DNA from: Rhodobacteraceae bacterium M382
GTDB lineage: Bacteria; Pseudomonadota; Alphaproteobacteria; Rhodobacterales; Rhodobacteraceae
Assembly (NCBI GenBank): GCA_025141015.1
Contig: CP081098.1
Coordinates: forward strand, 547,501 to 611,500
Direction: 5' to 3'
DNA: 64,000 nucleotides
Shown here: positions 40,158 to 48,346 of the stretch, one piece after another
Layout of the letters: every line of letters starts with the position of its first letter
How positions within the stretch are numbered: the stretch's first letter is position 1
Position numbers and translations under genes: made by a program
The notes under the pieces: generated by a model
What the model was told of the DNA's origin: nothing
What the model saw: the letters and a program-made list of their open reading frames with translations, nothing else
Database searches by the model: none

Positions 40158-41330
40158 ATGAAAGAAGTCGTCATCGCAGGTGCAGCCCGGACGCCCATGG
40201 GTGGATTTCAGGGCATGTATGATGGTGTGACCGCTGCCGATTTGGGCGGCACCGCAATCAAGGCCGCGCTGGAGAACGCAAAGACCGAAACCGTGGACGA
40301 AGTTCTGATGGGCTGTGTGTTGCCCGCAGGGTTGGGACAGGCGCCCGCACGCCAGGCCGGTTTTGCCGGTGGCCTGGGCGAGGATGTTCCAGCCACGACA
40401 CTGAACAAGATGTGTGGTTCAGGGATGAAGGCGGCGATGATGGCCTTTGACCAGATCGCTTTGGGTCACGCCAATACGATGATCGCGGGGGGCATGGAAA
40501 GCATGACCAACGCACCCTATATCCTGCCCAAGATGCGCAATGGTGCACGGATCGGTCACGGGCAAGTGGTTGATCACATGTTTCTGGACGGGCTCGAAGA
40601 TGCCTATGACAAAGGCCGCCTGATGGGTACCTTTGCGGAAGATTGCGCGGAACATTACCAGTTTACACGCGAAGCCCAGGATGAATATGCGCTGAAATCC
40701 TTGTCCAACGCGCTGGAAGCCCAGAAAACCGGCGCTTTTGAAGGTGAGATTGCGGCGGTTACCGTCAAGACCCGCAAGGGTGATGTGACAACCGACACTG
40801 ACGAGCAACCGCAAAGCGCCCGACCCGACAAGATTCCAACCCTGAAACCCGCCTTTCGTAAGGACGGTACCGTGACAGCGGCCAATGCGTCTTCGATTTC
40901 CGATGGTGCTGCGGCCTTGGTGTTGGCTTCGGCCGACGCAGCCGAGGCGCAGGGGCTGACAGTCCGCGCGCGGGTTCTGGGGCACGCAAGCCACGCTCAG
41001 GCACCGGGTTGGTTCACGACGGCCCCGGTCCCGGCGGCGAAAAAGCTGCTGGATCGTCTGGGGTGGTCCGTCGAAGATGTGGATCTGTGGGAAGTCAACG
41101 AAGCCTTTGCAGTTGTCCCAATGGCCTTCATGCATGAAATGGGCATCTCGCGCGACAAGGTCAACGTAAATGGTGGTGCTTGCGCGTTGGGCCATCCTAT
41201 TGGAGCTTCGGGTGCGCGGATCATGGTAACCTTGCTGAATGCGCTGGAAAAACGTGGCCTGAAACGTGGTGTTGCCGCGATTTGTATCGGTGGCGGTGAA
41301 GGCACAGCGATCGCAATCGAACGGGTCTGA
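40158..41330 (+). CDS. Acetyl-CoA C-acetyltransferase (thiolase)
   Basis: 390 aa. Active-site Cys86 in NKMCGSGMKA, His346 in GACALGHPIGASG and Cys376 in CIGGGEG. Closest in pattern to biosynthetic/degradative acetoacetyl-CoA thiolases (PhaA/AtoB group). It stands alone here, without phaB or a CoA-transferase, so polyhydroxybutyrate, ketone-body or fatty-acid use cannot be separated. Good ribosome site (ggaggg). Confidence 0.93.
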   Translation: MKEVVIAGAARTPMGGFQGMYDGVTAADLGGTAIKAALENAKTETVDEVLMGCVLPAGLGQAPARQAGFAGGLGEDVPATTLNKMCGSGMKAAMMAFDQIALGHANTMIAGGMESMTNAPYILPKMRNGARIGHGQVVDHMFLDGLEDAYDKGRLMGTFAEDCAEHYQFTREAQDEYALKSLSNALEAQKTGAFEGEIAAVTVKTRKGDVTTDTDEQPQSARPDKIPTLKPAFRKDGTVTAANASSISDGAAALVLASADAAEAQGLTVRARVLGHASHAQAPGWFTTAPVPAAKKLLDRLGWSVEDVDLWEVNEAFAVVPMAFMHEMGISRDKVNVNGGACALGHPIGASGARIMVTLLNALEKRGLKRGVAAICIGGGEGTAIAIERV

Positions 41331-41431
41331 TCCGACCTTCCTCTTGCAACCAGTATCTTCGGGGGTGAATTGCCCCCGGAGGATCATCAAGGGGGCAGAC
41401 GGCCCCTCATTTCTGCCTCAAGGGAACAGTC

Positions 41432-41890
41432 ATGACCGTGGATTACACCTCCTTGACCAAAATCATCGCGTCCTTGTGCGAGGGGGAGACCGACGAGGTT
41501 GCGCTGATGGCGACTGTGGTATGCGAGTTACATCACAGCGATGACCGGTTCGATTGGACCGGGTTTTACCGCGTCACTGAACCCGACATGCTGAAGATCG
41601 GCCCCTATCAGGGTGGGCATGGATGCCTGAAAATTCCCTTTGCGCGTGGGGTCTGCGGGGCCGCTGCGCGCACAGGCACAGTGCAGTTGGTTGCGGATGT
41701 CGACGCTTTTCCCGGCCATATCGCCTGTGCCAGCTCTACCCGGTCGGAATTGGTATTGCCAGTTTGGAACGGAGCGGGGCGGCTGTTGGGGGTTCTGGAC
41801 ATCGACAGTGACCAGCTGGGCGCTTTTGCCAAATCAGATGCGGATGCCTTGGCTGTGATTCTGAAACAGACCTTTGCCAACGTTGCCTGA
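41432..41890 (+). CDS. msrC: Free methionine-(R)-sulfoxide reductase (GAF fold, MsrC type)
   Basis: 152 aa GAF-domain enzyme. The three conserved cysteines of the family are visible: Cys65 in HGCLKIPF, Cys75 in RGVCGAAA and the catalytic Cys99 in FPGHIACASSTRSELVLPV. DWTGFYRV at 41-48 and KIGPYQGG at 55-62 also match. Reduces free Met-R-sulfoxide formed by oxidative stress. Placed between the thiolase and the cupin regulator, with its own ribosome site. Confidence 0.93.
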   Translation: MTVDYTSLTKIIASLCEGETDEVALMATVVCELHHSDDRFDWTGFYRVTEPDMLKIGPYQGGHGCLKIPFARGVCGAAARTGTVQLVADVDAFPGHIACASSTRSELVLPVWNGAGRLLGVLDIDSDQLGAFAKSDADALAVILKQTFANVA

Positions 41891-41906
41891 GCGACAGTAA
41901 CGAACA

Positions 41907-41975
41907 GGGGGCGTTGCCCCCTCGCCCGGACAGATCCGGGCTCACCCCCAAGGTATTTTTGACCAGAAAGAAGCA
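41907..41975. repeat. Twin GC hairpins with tail, possible dispersed repeat
   Basis: ggggcc-type hairpins in tandem: gggggc (41907-41912) with gcccc+c (41916-41921), then gcccgg (41924-41929) with ccgggc (41936-41941), followed by a tail with gtatttttgaccagaaagaag. I recall very similar GC-hairpin plus 'gtattttt...agaag' elements between genes of Rhodobacteraceae, so it may be a member of such a family. Only this one copy is clear in the window. It may also terminate the msrC transcript. Confidence 0.4.
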
Positions 41976-42019
41976 CATAGACCGCTGTCGAGGGGGTGGT
42001 GGCGGCAGATTTCATTGTA

Positions 42020-42087
42020 TCGTGAAAAAGTCCTTGGTTTTTTCACGATAATGGCGCATCGTGAAAAACGGAATGAAATTTTCACGA
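42020..42087 (+). promoter_or_regulatory. Double palindromic operator before the cupin regulator gene
   Basis: Two inverted repeats, each spanning 29 bp: tcgtgaaaaa (42020-42029) with tttttcacga (42039-42048), and tcgtgaaaa (42059-42067) with ttttcacga (42079-42087). Their centres are 39 bp apart, and successive arms begin about 19-20 bp apart, so all four face the same side of the helix. A gataat -10-like box overlaps the first repeat, and the last arm overlaps the ribosome site gagg (42086-42089). This suggests autoregulation by the adjacent XRE protein. Confidence 0.75.
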
Positions 42088-42097
42088 GGCAGATGCT

Positions 42098-42667
42098 TTG
42101 AATGATCAGACTCCCCGCAGTGCATCGCTTGGCGCAGATATTCGGGCGCTGCGCAAGGCGCGCGGCATGACATTGGCCGAGATCGCTGGACGTCTGGAGC
42201 GATCCGTCGGTTGGTTCAGTCAGGTTGAACGGGATCTGTCCGACCCGTCAATTTCCGACCTGCGCAAGATTGCGGGATGTCTGGGTGTGCCTATGTCGAT
42301 GCTGTTTGCGCATGCAGCTGCTCCGGCCAGTGAGCAGGGGTATATCGTGCGGGCCGGGGCGCGTCGGCCCATGGGCTCGGGTGAAGAAGGGTTGATTGAA
42401 GAGCTGTTGTCCCCCGATCTGACCGATGACTTTGAGATGGTGCATTCCACATTCGCGCCGAAATCGCGGATGCAGGAACCGGCGGACCGCCCGACACAGG
42501 AAGTTGGCTATGTGATTTCTGGTCAGTTGGATCTGATGATTGGAGGCAACAGTTTTTCGGTCGGTCCCGGCGATAGTTTTCGGATCAAGCATGAACCCTA
42601 TCAATGGGCGAACCCGCATGACGACCCGGCAGTGGTGATCTGGGTCATCGCGCCGCCGGTGTATTAA
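42098..42667 (+). CDS. XRE-cupin transcriptional regulator
   Basis: 189 aa from TTG 42098, preceded by gagg; no ATG exists in this frame nearby. HTH_3 domain at 10-65 (LGADIRALRKARGMTLAEIAGRLE, SVGWFSQVERDLSDPSISDLRKIA), then a cupin sensor domain at about 110-185 with EVGYVISGQLDLMIGG and VGPGDSFRIKHEPYQWANP. Such regulators (PuuR-like) respond to small molecules, often polyamines or amino acids. Heads an operon with lysE- and GFA-type genes and is likely to bind the operator at 42020-42087. Confidence 0.92.
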   Translation: MNDQTPRSASLGADIRALRKARGMTLAEIAGRLERSVGWFSQVERDLSDPSISDLRKIAGCLGVPMSMLFAHAAAPASEQGYIVRAGARRPMGSGEEGLIEELLSPDLTDDFEMVHSTFAPKSRMQEPADRPTQEVGYVISGQLDLMIGGNSFSVGPGDSFRIKHEPYQWANPHDDPAVVIWVIAPPVY

Positions 42668-42670
42668 GCG

Positions 42671-43300
42671 ATGAGCTGGGAGGCCTGGACCATATTCGCG
42701 GTGTTCTGGGTGGTGTTTGTGACCACGCCGGGGCCCAATGCGGTGAATTGCATTTCTAATGGCATGAGCCTGCCGTTTGCAAAGGCGATGCTGGGCGTGG
42801 CGGCAATCCTGACACAGGCGACCGCCTTTCTGGTCCTGTCGGCGCTGGGTGTTACTGCCCTGATTGCGGCCTCTCCCATGGCATTTTTCATTGCAAAGCT
42901 AATCGGGGCCGGGTTCCTGATTTTTCTGGGGGTGCGGGGCTGGCTCAACGCAAGGACGCCGGTCAAGCCCGAAGGACGGCCAGCCCGCCATGTCTACGCG
43001 CATGCGCTGGCCATCGCGACCATCAACACCAAAAGCGTTGCAGGCTATCTGGCGGCCTTTTCGCAGTTCGTGCAGCCGGATGTGCCGATTTGGAGCCAGA
43101 TGTCAGTGATCATGCCCACCGCGCTGGTCATCACGGCGCTGAGCTACACGGGGTTCACGCTGTTGGGTGCGGTTTTGGGCAAAGCAGCGCTGCGTGCCGT
43201 GTTCAATGTCTGGATCCGTCGGACCATGGCCGTGTGTTTCATCATCTATGGTGTGTTGTTGGGGGCCAGCTCCACGCCTCAATTGGAGGTAACGCGATGA
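42671..43300 (+). CDS. LysE/RhtB-family exporter
   Basis: 209 aa, five to six hydrophobic segments. FVTTPGPNAVNCISNGMSLPF near residue 17 carries the family PGPN motif, and the C-terminal region repeats the hydrophobic pattern. Members export amino acids or related compounds; substrate unknown. Starts 3 bp after the regulator stop, and its stop overlaps the GFA start as ATGA. Confidence 0.9.
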   Translation: MSWEAWTIFAVFWVVFVTTPGPNAVNCISNGMSLPFAKAMLGVAAILTQATAFLVLSALGVTALIAASPMAFFIAKLIGAGFLIFLGVRGWLNARTPVKPEGRPARHVYAHALAIATINTKSVAGYLAAFSQFVQPDVPIWSQMSVIMPTALVITALSYTGFTLLGAVLGKAALRAVFNVWIRRTMAVCFIIYGVLLGASSTPQLEVTR

Positions 43301-43668
43301 TCAAGGGATCCTGCCTGTGCGGCGATATCGCTTTTGAAACCGCGGCAGAGCCGCAAGGCGCTTCGATGTGCCATTGCGGCCAATGCCGAAAACAATCCGG
43401 TGGGATCTGGTCCTCGGCCTATGTGCCTGAGAAGGACCTGACCATCACCGGCCCGGTCAGCTGGTTTGCCTCTAGTGACTCGGCCAAACGCGGTGTCTGC
43501 CCGCGCTGCGGCTCTTTCCTCTTCTGGAAGGCCAATGACGAAGACACCATCAGCTTTTCGCTTGGATCAATTGACGGCCCCACCGGCCTGACCCTGACCA
43601 AGCACATCTTTGTCGCCGACAAGGGCGACTATTACGAACTTGCGGACGGCGTGCCGCAAAAGGACTGA
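43297..43668 (+). CDS. GFA (glutathione-dependent formaldehyde-activating-like) protein
   Basis: 123 aa zinc-binding GFA/CENP-V fold: CLCG at 6-9, CHCGQCRKQSGG, then CPRCGS in the middle, giving the two zinc sites of the family. Ribosome site ggagg 8 nt before ATG 43297. The name comes from a proposed Gfa role in S-hydroxymethylglutathione formation, which is disputed for the family. Its position directly upstream of a dimethylglycine dehydrogenase, an enzyme that releases C1 units, makes a formaldehyde-related role tempting but unproven. Confidence 0.87.
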   Translation: MIKGSCLCGDIAFETAAEPQGASMCHCGQCRKQSGGIWSSAYVPEKDLTITGPVSWFASSDSAKRGVCPRCGSFLFWKANDEDTISFSLGSIDGPTGLTLTKHIFVADKGDYYELADGVPQKD

Positions 43669-43685
43669 AGACTTAGGGAGCAAAC

Positions 43686-46133
43686 ATGTCTGATTTTCCA
43701 ACAAAGGCCCGTGTGGTCATCATCGGTGGCGGCGTCATCGGCGCGTCAACGCTCTATCATCTGGGCAAGAAAGGTTGGACCGATTGTGTCCTGCTCGAAA
43801 AAAACGAACTGACTGCAGGATCGACATGGCACGCGGCCGGGAACGTACCAACGTTTTCGACGTCCTGGGCGATCATGAACATGCAGCGGTATTCGACCGA
43901 GCTGTATTCGCGCCTGGGTGAGGAAGTTGATTACCCGATGAACTATCACCAGACCGGGTCAATCCGTCTGGGCCATTCCAAAGAACGGTTGCAGGAGTTC
44001 GAGCGCGCCTGTGCCATGGGCCGCTATCAGGGCATCGAGATGGAGATGTGGACGCCGGAACAGGCCAAGGAAAAATACCCGTTCCTGGAAACCCACGATC
44101 TGGAAGGGGTTCTGTGGGATCCGTCGGACGGCGACATTGATCCGGCACAGGTGACCCAGGCGCTGGCCAAGGGTGCGCGCGATATGGGGCAAAAAATCGT
44201 GCGGTTCTGCCCGGCAACCGGTGTGACCCAAAAGGAAGACGACACCTGGATCGTGCACACCGACAAGGGCGATATCGAATGTGACTATGTGGTCAATGCC
44301 GCCGGGTATTATGCCCAGCGCGTCGGTGAATGGTTCCTGCCTTATGGTGGTCGTACCGTGCCGATGATGGTCATGTCGCACCAGTATTTGCTGACCGAAC
44401 AGATCCCCGAGGTTGAAGCCTGGTCCAAGGAACACGGCGGCAAGCTGCCGCTGATCCGCGACGTGGATATCTCCTATTACCTGCGTCAGGAAAAGAACGG
44501 CTATAACCTCGGCCCGTATGAGCCGAACTGTAAAGGTCACTGGATGACCGAGGACGACCAGATGCCCGAAGACTTCAGCTTCCAGCTGTGGCAGGACGAT
44601 CTGGACCGGATCGAAGACATTGTGACTGATGCGATGGAGCGGGTGCCGCTGATGCAGACGTCAGGTGTCAGCAGCGTCATCAACGGTCCGATCCCCTATG
44701 CGCCGGATGGTCTGCCGTTGGTTGGTCCAATGCCCGGCGTAAAGAACGCGTTCGAGGCCTGTGTGTTCACCTTTGGCATCGCCCAGGGCGGCGGCGCTGG
44801 CAAGGTCATGGCCGAATGGATCGTCGATGGGTCCACCGAATGGGATATGTGGGCGATCGACCCGCGCCGTTACACCGATTACACCGATCAGGATTATTGT
44901 GATCAGAAGGGTCTGGAAGTTTATGGCAACGAATACGCCATGCATTTCCCGCACCACGAATGGCCCGCAGCGCGCGACAAGAAACTGTCGCCGGTCCATG
45001 CCAAGGTCAAGGAACTGGGCGGTGTCATGGGGGCCTATAACGGTTGGGAACGAGCCAACTGGTTTGCTCAAGACGGCGATGACACGTCGCTGGAAGCGAC
45101 CCACACCTGGGGTCGCTCCGGCCCATGGGAGCAGCGCATCAAGGAAGAATGCGAAGCGGTGCGTGACACTGTTGGCGTGCTCGACCTGCCAGGGTTCTCA
45201 CGTTTCAACCTCGAAGGAGAGGGTGCTGCAGAATTCCTGCGGGGTATGGTCACGGGTGGTCTGCCCAAAGTGGGTCGGATGAATCTGGTTTATTTCTCGG
45301 ATGACCGGGGCCGGATCCTGACAGAGATGTCCTGTATTCGTCACGGCGAAGATCATTTCACCATGATCACCGCCGGTGGCGCACAATGGCATGATTTCGA
45401 GATCCTGAGAAACGCTCTGCCTGCCGGGGTGTCGTTGACCGATCACACCACCGAATTTGGCACCATGATCGTGACCGGCCCGAAATCGCGTGACTTGATC
45501 GCGTCGATTTCGGATGCAGATCTGACACTGGGATGGCTGACACATCAAAAGGCGACCGTTGCGGGTAAACCTGCGTTTTTGGCGCGGGTGTCCTTTGCGG
45601 GTGAACTGGGGTGGGAGGTGCATTGCGCCAATGCAGATCAGGCAGCGATTTATGATGCTGTTCTGGCTGGCGGTGCCAAGCCATTTGGTATGTATGCCCT
45701 GAACTCTCTGCGTCTGGAAAAAGGCTACCGTGCGTGGAAGGGTGATCTGTCGACCGACTACTCGCTGCTCGAAGGCGGATTGGAGCGTTTTGTCAAACTC
45801 GACAAACCCCAGGATTTTCCGGGCAAAGCCGCAATCCAGAGCGAAAAGCAGCAGGGAGTTAAGAAGTCCTTTGTCACTCTGACGGTTGAAGCTGGCGGCG
45901 CTGATGCGCCCTATATGTCCTGTATCTGGAGCGGAGACGAGATCGTTGGTGAAACCACCAGCGGCGGCTGGGGCTATCGCGTCGGGTCGTCGATCGCGCT
46001 GGGCATGGTGCGCGCCGAACTGGCGGTGCCGGGCACCGAGCTGGAGGTCGAGATCTATGGCGAAAAGTGTCGCGCGGTGGTTCAAAAGGACGAACCGCTC
46101 TGGGATCCCGCAAACGAGCGTCTGCGCGCCTGA
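43686..46133 (+). CDS. Dimethylglycine dehydrogenase family protein, copy 1
   Basis: 815 aa: N-terminal DAO-type FAD domain (VVIIGGGVIGASTLYHLGKKG), an FAO_M linker, then a GCV_T folate-binding domain (from about 420) and GCV_T_C. TWHAAG with His49 matches the histidine that covalently binds FAD in mammalian DMGDH and sarcosine dehydrogenase. It oxidatively demethylates N-methyl amino acids such as dimethylglycine or sarcosine, passing the C1 unit to tetrahydrofolate. The second copy (48347-50800) shares the architecture, so substrate preference of each is open. Preceded by the GFA gene by 17 bp. Confidence 0.9.
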   Translation: MSDFPTKARVVIIGGGVIGASTLYHLGKKGWTDCVLLEKNELTAGSTWHAAGNVPTFSTSWAIMNMQRYSTELYSRLGEEVDYPMNYHQTGSIRLGHSKERLQEFERACAMGRYQGIEMEMWTPEQAKEKYPFLETHDLEGVLWDPSDGDIDPAQVTQALAKGARDMGQKIVRFCPATGVTQKEDDTWIVHTDKGDIECDYVVNAAGYYAQRVGEWFLPYGGRTVPMMVMSHQYLLTEQIPEVEAWSKEHGGKLPLIRDVDISYYLRQEKNGYNLGPYEPNCKGHWMTEDDQMPEDFSFQLWQDDLDRIEDIVTDAMERVPLMQTSGVSSVINGPIPYAPDGLPLVGPMPGVKNAFEACVFTFGIAQGGGAGKVMAEWIVDGSTEWDMWAIDPRRYTDYTDQDYCDQKGLEVYGNEYAMHFPHHEWPAARDKKLSPVHAKVKELGGVMGAYNGWERANWFAQDGDDTSLEATHTWGRSGPWEQRIKEECEAVRDTVGVLDLPGFSRFNLEGEGAAEFLRGMVTGGLPKVGRMNLVYFSDDRGRILTEMSCIRHGEDHFTMITAGGAQWHDFEILRNALPAGVSLTDHTTEFGTMIVTGPKSRDLIASISDADLTLGWLTHQKATVAGKPAFLARVSFAGELGWEVHCANADQAAIYDAVLAGGAKPFGMYALNSLRLEKGYRAWKGDLSTDYSLLEGGLERFVKLDKPQDFPGKAAIQSEKQQGVKKSFVTLTVEAGGADAPYMSCIWSGDEIVGETTSGGWGYRVGSSIALGMVRAELAVPGTELEVEIYGEKCRAVVQKDEPLWDPANERLRA

Positions 46134-46161
46134 TCAGCTGGTCGCTGAGCCATGCGGAACC

Positions 46162-46209
46162 GGAAAGGAAACCTGGAGTATTGGAGCGTACTCCAGGTGC
46201 CTGCTTTCC
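46162..46209 (+). promoter_or_regulatory. Stable stem-loop in the leader of the methyltransferase gene
   Basis: Inner stem: cctggagta (46172-46180), loop ttggagcg, tactccagg (46189-46197), a perfect 9-mer. Outer arms: ggaaag (46162-46167) with ctttcc (46204-46209). A further 7-bp stem, cgtctgc/gcagacg, follows at 46249-46281. No U-run is present, and the fold does not match the SAM or SAH riboswitch consensus as I know them. May be an intercistronic terminator or cis-regulatory RNA between the dehydrogenase and methyltransferase genes. Confidence 0.5.
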
Positions 46210-46361
46210 TGAACTGCGTGGGACAGATACACTGACTGGAGGAAAATGCGTCTGCGCCGCTCGTTTGGGTCGGGGCAGACGGTTGCCAAACTGGTGGAGA
46301 CCGTGTGATCCCTCTGGGCCTGCCAACAGACCCAGACAGCCACCGAATGCAGGAGATCGGC

Positions 46362-47258
46362 ATGACAGATATTACGTTGCTCGACGGTTCCATAGGCCAG
46401 GAATTGGTCAAACGGGCGGGGAATCGTCCGACGCCTTTATGGTCTACATCTGTTATGCTGGAGCGTCCGGAATTGGTGCGTGCGGTACACGGGGATTACT
46501 TTGCATCCGGTGCGACGGTTGCGACAACCAATACATACGCCGTCCATCGGGATCGACTGCCGCATGGAAATCTCGAGGACAAATTCGAAGACCTGATCAA
46601 CACGGCGCTGACCGAGGCAGAAGCCGCACGAGATCAGGCCGCAGGAGGTCAGATCGCGGCCTCCCTTGGGCCGCTTGGGGCCTCATATCGGCCAGACATA
46701 TGTCCACCACCGGCCGAGGCGGCACTGCAATATGCTGAGTTGGTCGGGTTGATGCAGGACCGGGTGGATCTGTTCCTGATTGAAACTGCATCTTCTGTGG
46801 CGCAGGCCCAAGGGGCGCTGTTGGGAACATATGGAACCATCAAACCGGTGTGGTTGGCAGTAACGGTCAAGGATGATGATGGGACCTGTTTGCGTTCGGG
46901 TGAACCAGTCGGAGCGTTGCGTGAGATCATCGAAACCTATCAACCGGCTGCCATTCTGGTGAATTGTTCGCGCCCCGAGGCCATCGGTGCGGCGTTGGAC
47001 ACGATCAAGGGCTTTGGAAAACCCTTTGGTGCCTATGCCAATGGATTTACCCGGATCTCGGAGGCCTTTCTGGGCGATGCGCCAACCGTTGATGCGTTGG
47101 AGGCACGGGTGGATCTGACACCCGACGCGTATTCCGATATTGCAATGAGCTGGGTCTCACAAGGGGCAACGATCATTGGCGGCTGCTGTGAAGTGGGTCC
47201 CACCCATATTGCAGACTTGGCAATGCGATTGCAGGCCAACGGGCATCAGATCGTCTGA
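46362..47258 (+). CDS. Homocysteine S-methyltransferase family protein (BHMT-like)
   Basis: 298 aa from ATG 46362, with aggag 6 nt upstream. TIM-barrel methyltransferase: LLDGSIGQELVKR at the start, catalytic zinc ligands Cys202 in VNCSRP and Cys275-Cys276 in GGCCEVGP. Transfers a methyl group to homocysteine; between two dimethylglycine dehydrogenases and a betaine-type regulator, betaine is the likeliest donor, producing dimethylglycine. S-methylmethionine is the main alternative. Confidence 0.9.
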   Translation: MTDITLLDGSIGQELVKRAGNRPTPLWSTSVMLERPELVRAVHGDYFASGATVATTNTYAVHRDRLPHGNLEDKFEDLINTALTEAEAARDQAAGGQIAASLGPLGASYRPDICPPPAEAALQYAELVGLMQDRVDLFLIETASSVAQAQGALLGTYGTIKPVWLAVTVKDDDGTCLRSGEPVGALREIIETYQPAAILVNCSRPEAIGAALDTIKGFGKPFGAYANGFTRISEAFLGDAPTVDALEARVDLTPDAYSDIAMSWVSQGATIIGGCCEVGPTHIADLAMRLQANGHQIV

Positions 47259-47269
47259 GGAAAACACCA

Positions 47270-48262
47270 ATGGGTATGCATCAAGGACAGCAAAAAGACG
47301 ATGCAGACCACAAGGTCTGGCATTTTGACATCGTAGTGTCGGACGGTTTTGTCCTGATCGAAGTCGCGGCCATCACCGATTTGCTGCGTATCGCCAACCG
47401 AACCATGGCCCGTGCGCCGTTCAAATGGACCTTTCGATCTGCCAAGGGGGGGCGGGTTGCATCGTACAGTGGCCCGCTGGTCGAGACCGAACCATTCATC
47501 CAGAAACCCGAGGCCGATTTTGCCTTTGTGATTGGAAATTCGAACCCTGATACTCCGGCCCTCTCGCTGACGCAGACGATCAGCGCCTATACATATCGCG
47601 GGGCCAAGGTCTATTTATTGGCCGAAGCCGCCAGTCGGTACATCCGTGATCTGGGGCCCGAAGCCGAAGGCCATACGACCCATTGGGAGAATTCGATATT
47701 TCTTAGGGAACGGTTGGGCATGTTCGATGCAGGACATGCGCTGGCATCCGAAACCGGACCCATTATTACCTGCGCGGGTATGGGGGCGACGATCGATGTG
47801 GTTCTGGCGTTGATTGGGCGGTTGACGTCATCGGCCACGCAAATGACGGCGGCCAATGTCATGTTGCATGAAAACATCCGCGATTTCGGATCACTGCAAC
47901 CGTTTTCCGGTGTCAAACCTACGATCACCGGGGACAGCGATCTGGATCACTGCATCCGCATTATGCAGGACAACATGGAAGAGCCGGTGCCGATCAATGA
48001 GATTGTGGATATGCTGGGGATTTCCACCCGATCCCTGGAACGGAAATTCAAAACGTTTCTAAGGGCGACGCCAAATACGTTCTACCGGGAAATGCGCCTG
48101 AGTAAGGCCAATAATCTGTTGTTGAACACCACGCTCAGCGTTCGTGAAATTGGTCTGGCTTGCGGTTTTCCCAGCGGCTTCTCGGGCCTCTACAAAAGCT
48201 TTTTTGGCGTCACGCCCTTTACCGTACGAAAAAGTCGCCGTGCCGGAGCAAGTGGAGAATAG
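47270..48262 (+). CDS. GbdR-like AraC regulator with amidase-type sensor domain
   Basis: 330 aa. N-terminal GATase1-like domain (about 18-200; FDIVVSDGFVLIEVAAITDLLRIANR) and C-terminal AraC HTH (from about 225; PVPINEIVDMLGISTRSLERKFK ... TPNTFYREMRLSKANNLLLNTTLSVREIGLACGFPSGFSGLYKSFFG). This architecture matches GbdR, the glycine-betaine/dimethylglycine regulator of pseudomonads, and this context (methyltransferase and two DMGDH genes) agrees. Starts 11 bp after the methyltransferase stop. Confidence 0.9.
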   Translation: MGMHQGQQKDDADHKVWHFDIVVSDGFVLIEVAAITDLLRIANRTMARAPFKWTFRSAKGGRVASYSGPLVETEPFIQKPEADFAFVIGNSNPDTPALSLTQTISAYTYRGAKVYLLAEAASRYIRDLGPEAEGHTTHWENSIFLRERLGMFDAGHALASETGPIITCAGMGATIDVVLALIGRLTSSATQMTAANVMLHENIRDFGSLQPFSGVKPTITGDSDLDHCIRIMQDNMEEPVPINEIVDMLGISTRSLERKFKTFLRATPNTFYREMRLSKANNLLLNTTLSVREIGLACGFPSGFSGLYKSFFGVTPFTVRKSRRAGASGE

Positions 48263-48346
48263 CACCGAAAGGCTGGCGTTTTTGATGCATTTCCTGTCGC
48301 CTGTTTGTGCCAGATTGCCCGAAATTCGTTGTTTCGGAGTAGCGAC

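Noticed and set aside
46134-46361. SAM-, SAH- or glycine-riboswitch before the methyltransferase gene
   Set aside because: The stems are clear, but the conserved core bases of these classes are not present by eye; kept only as an unassigned structured leader.
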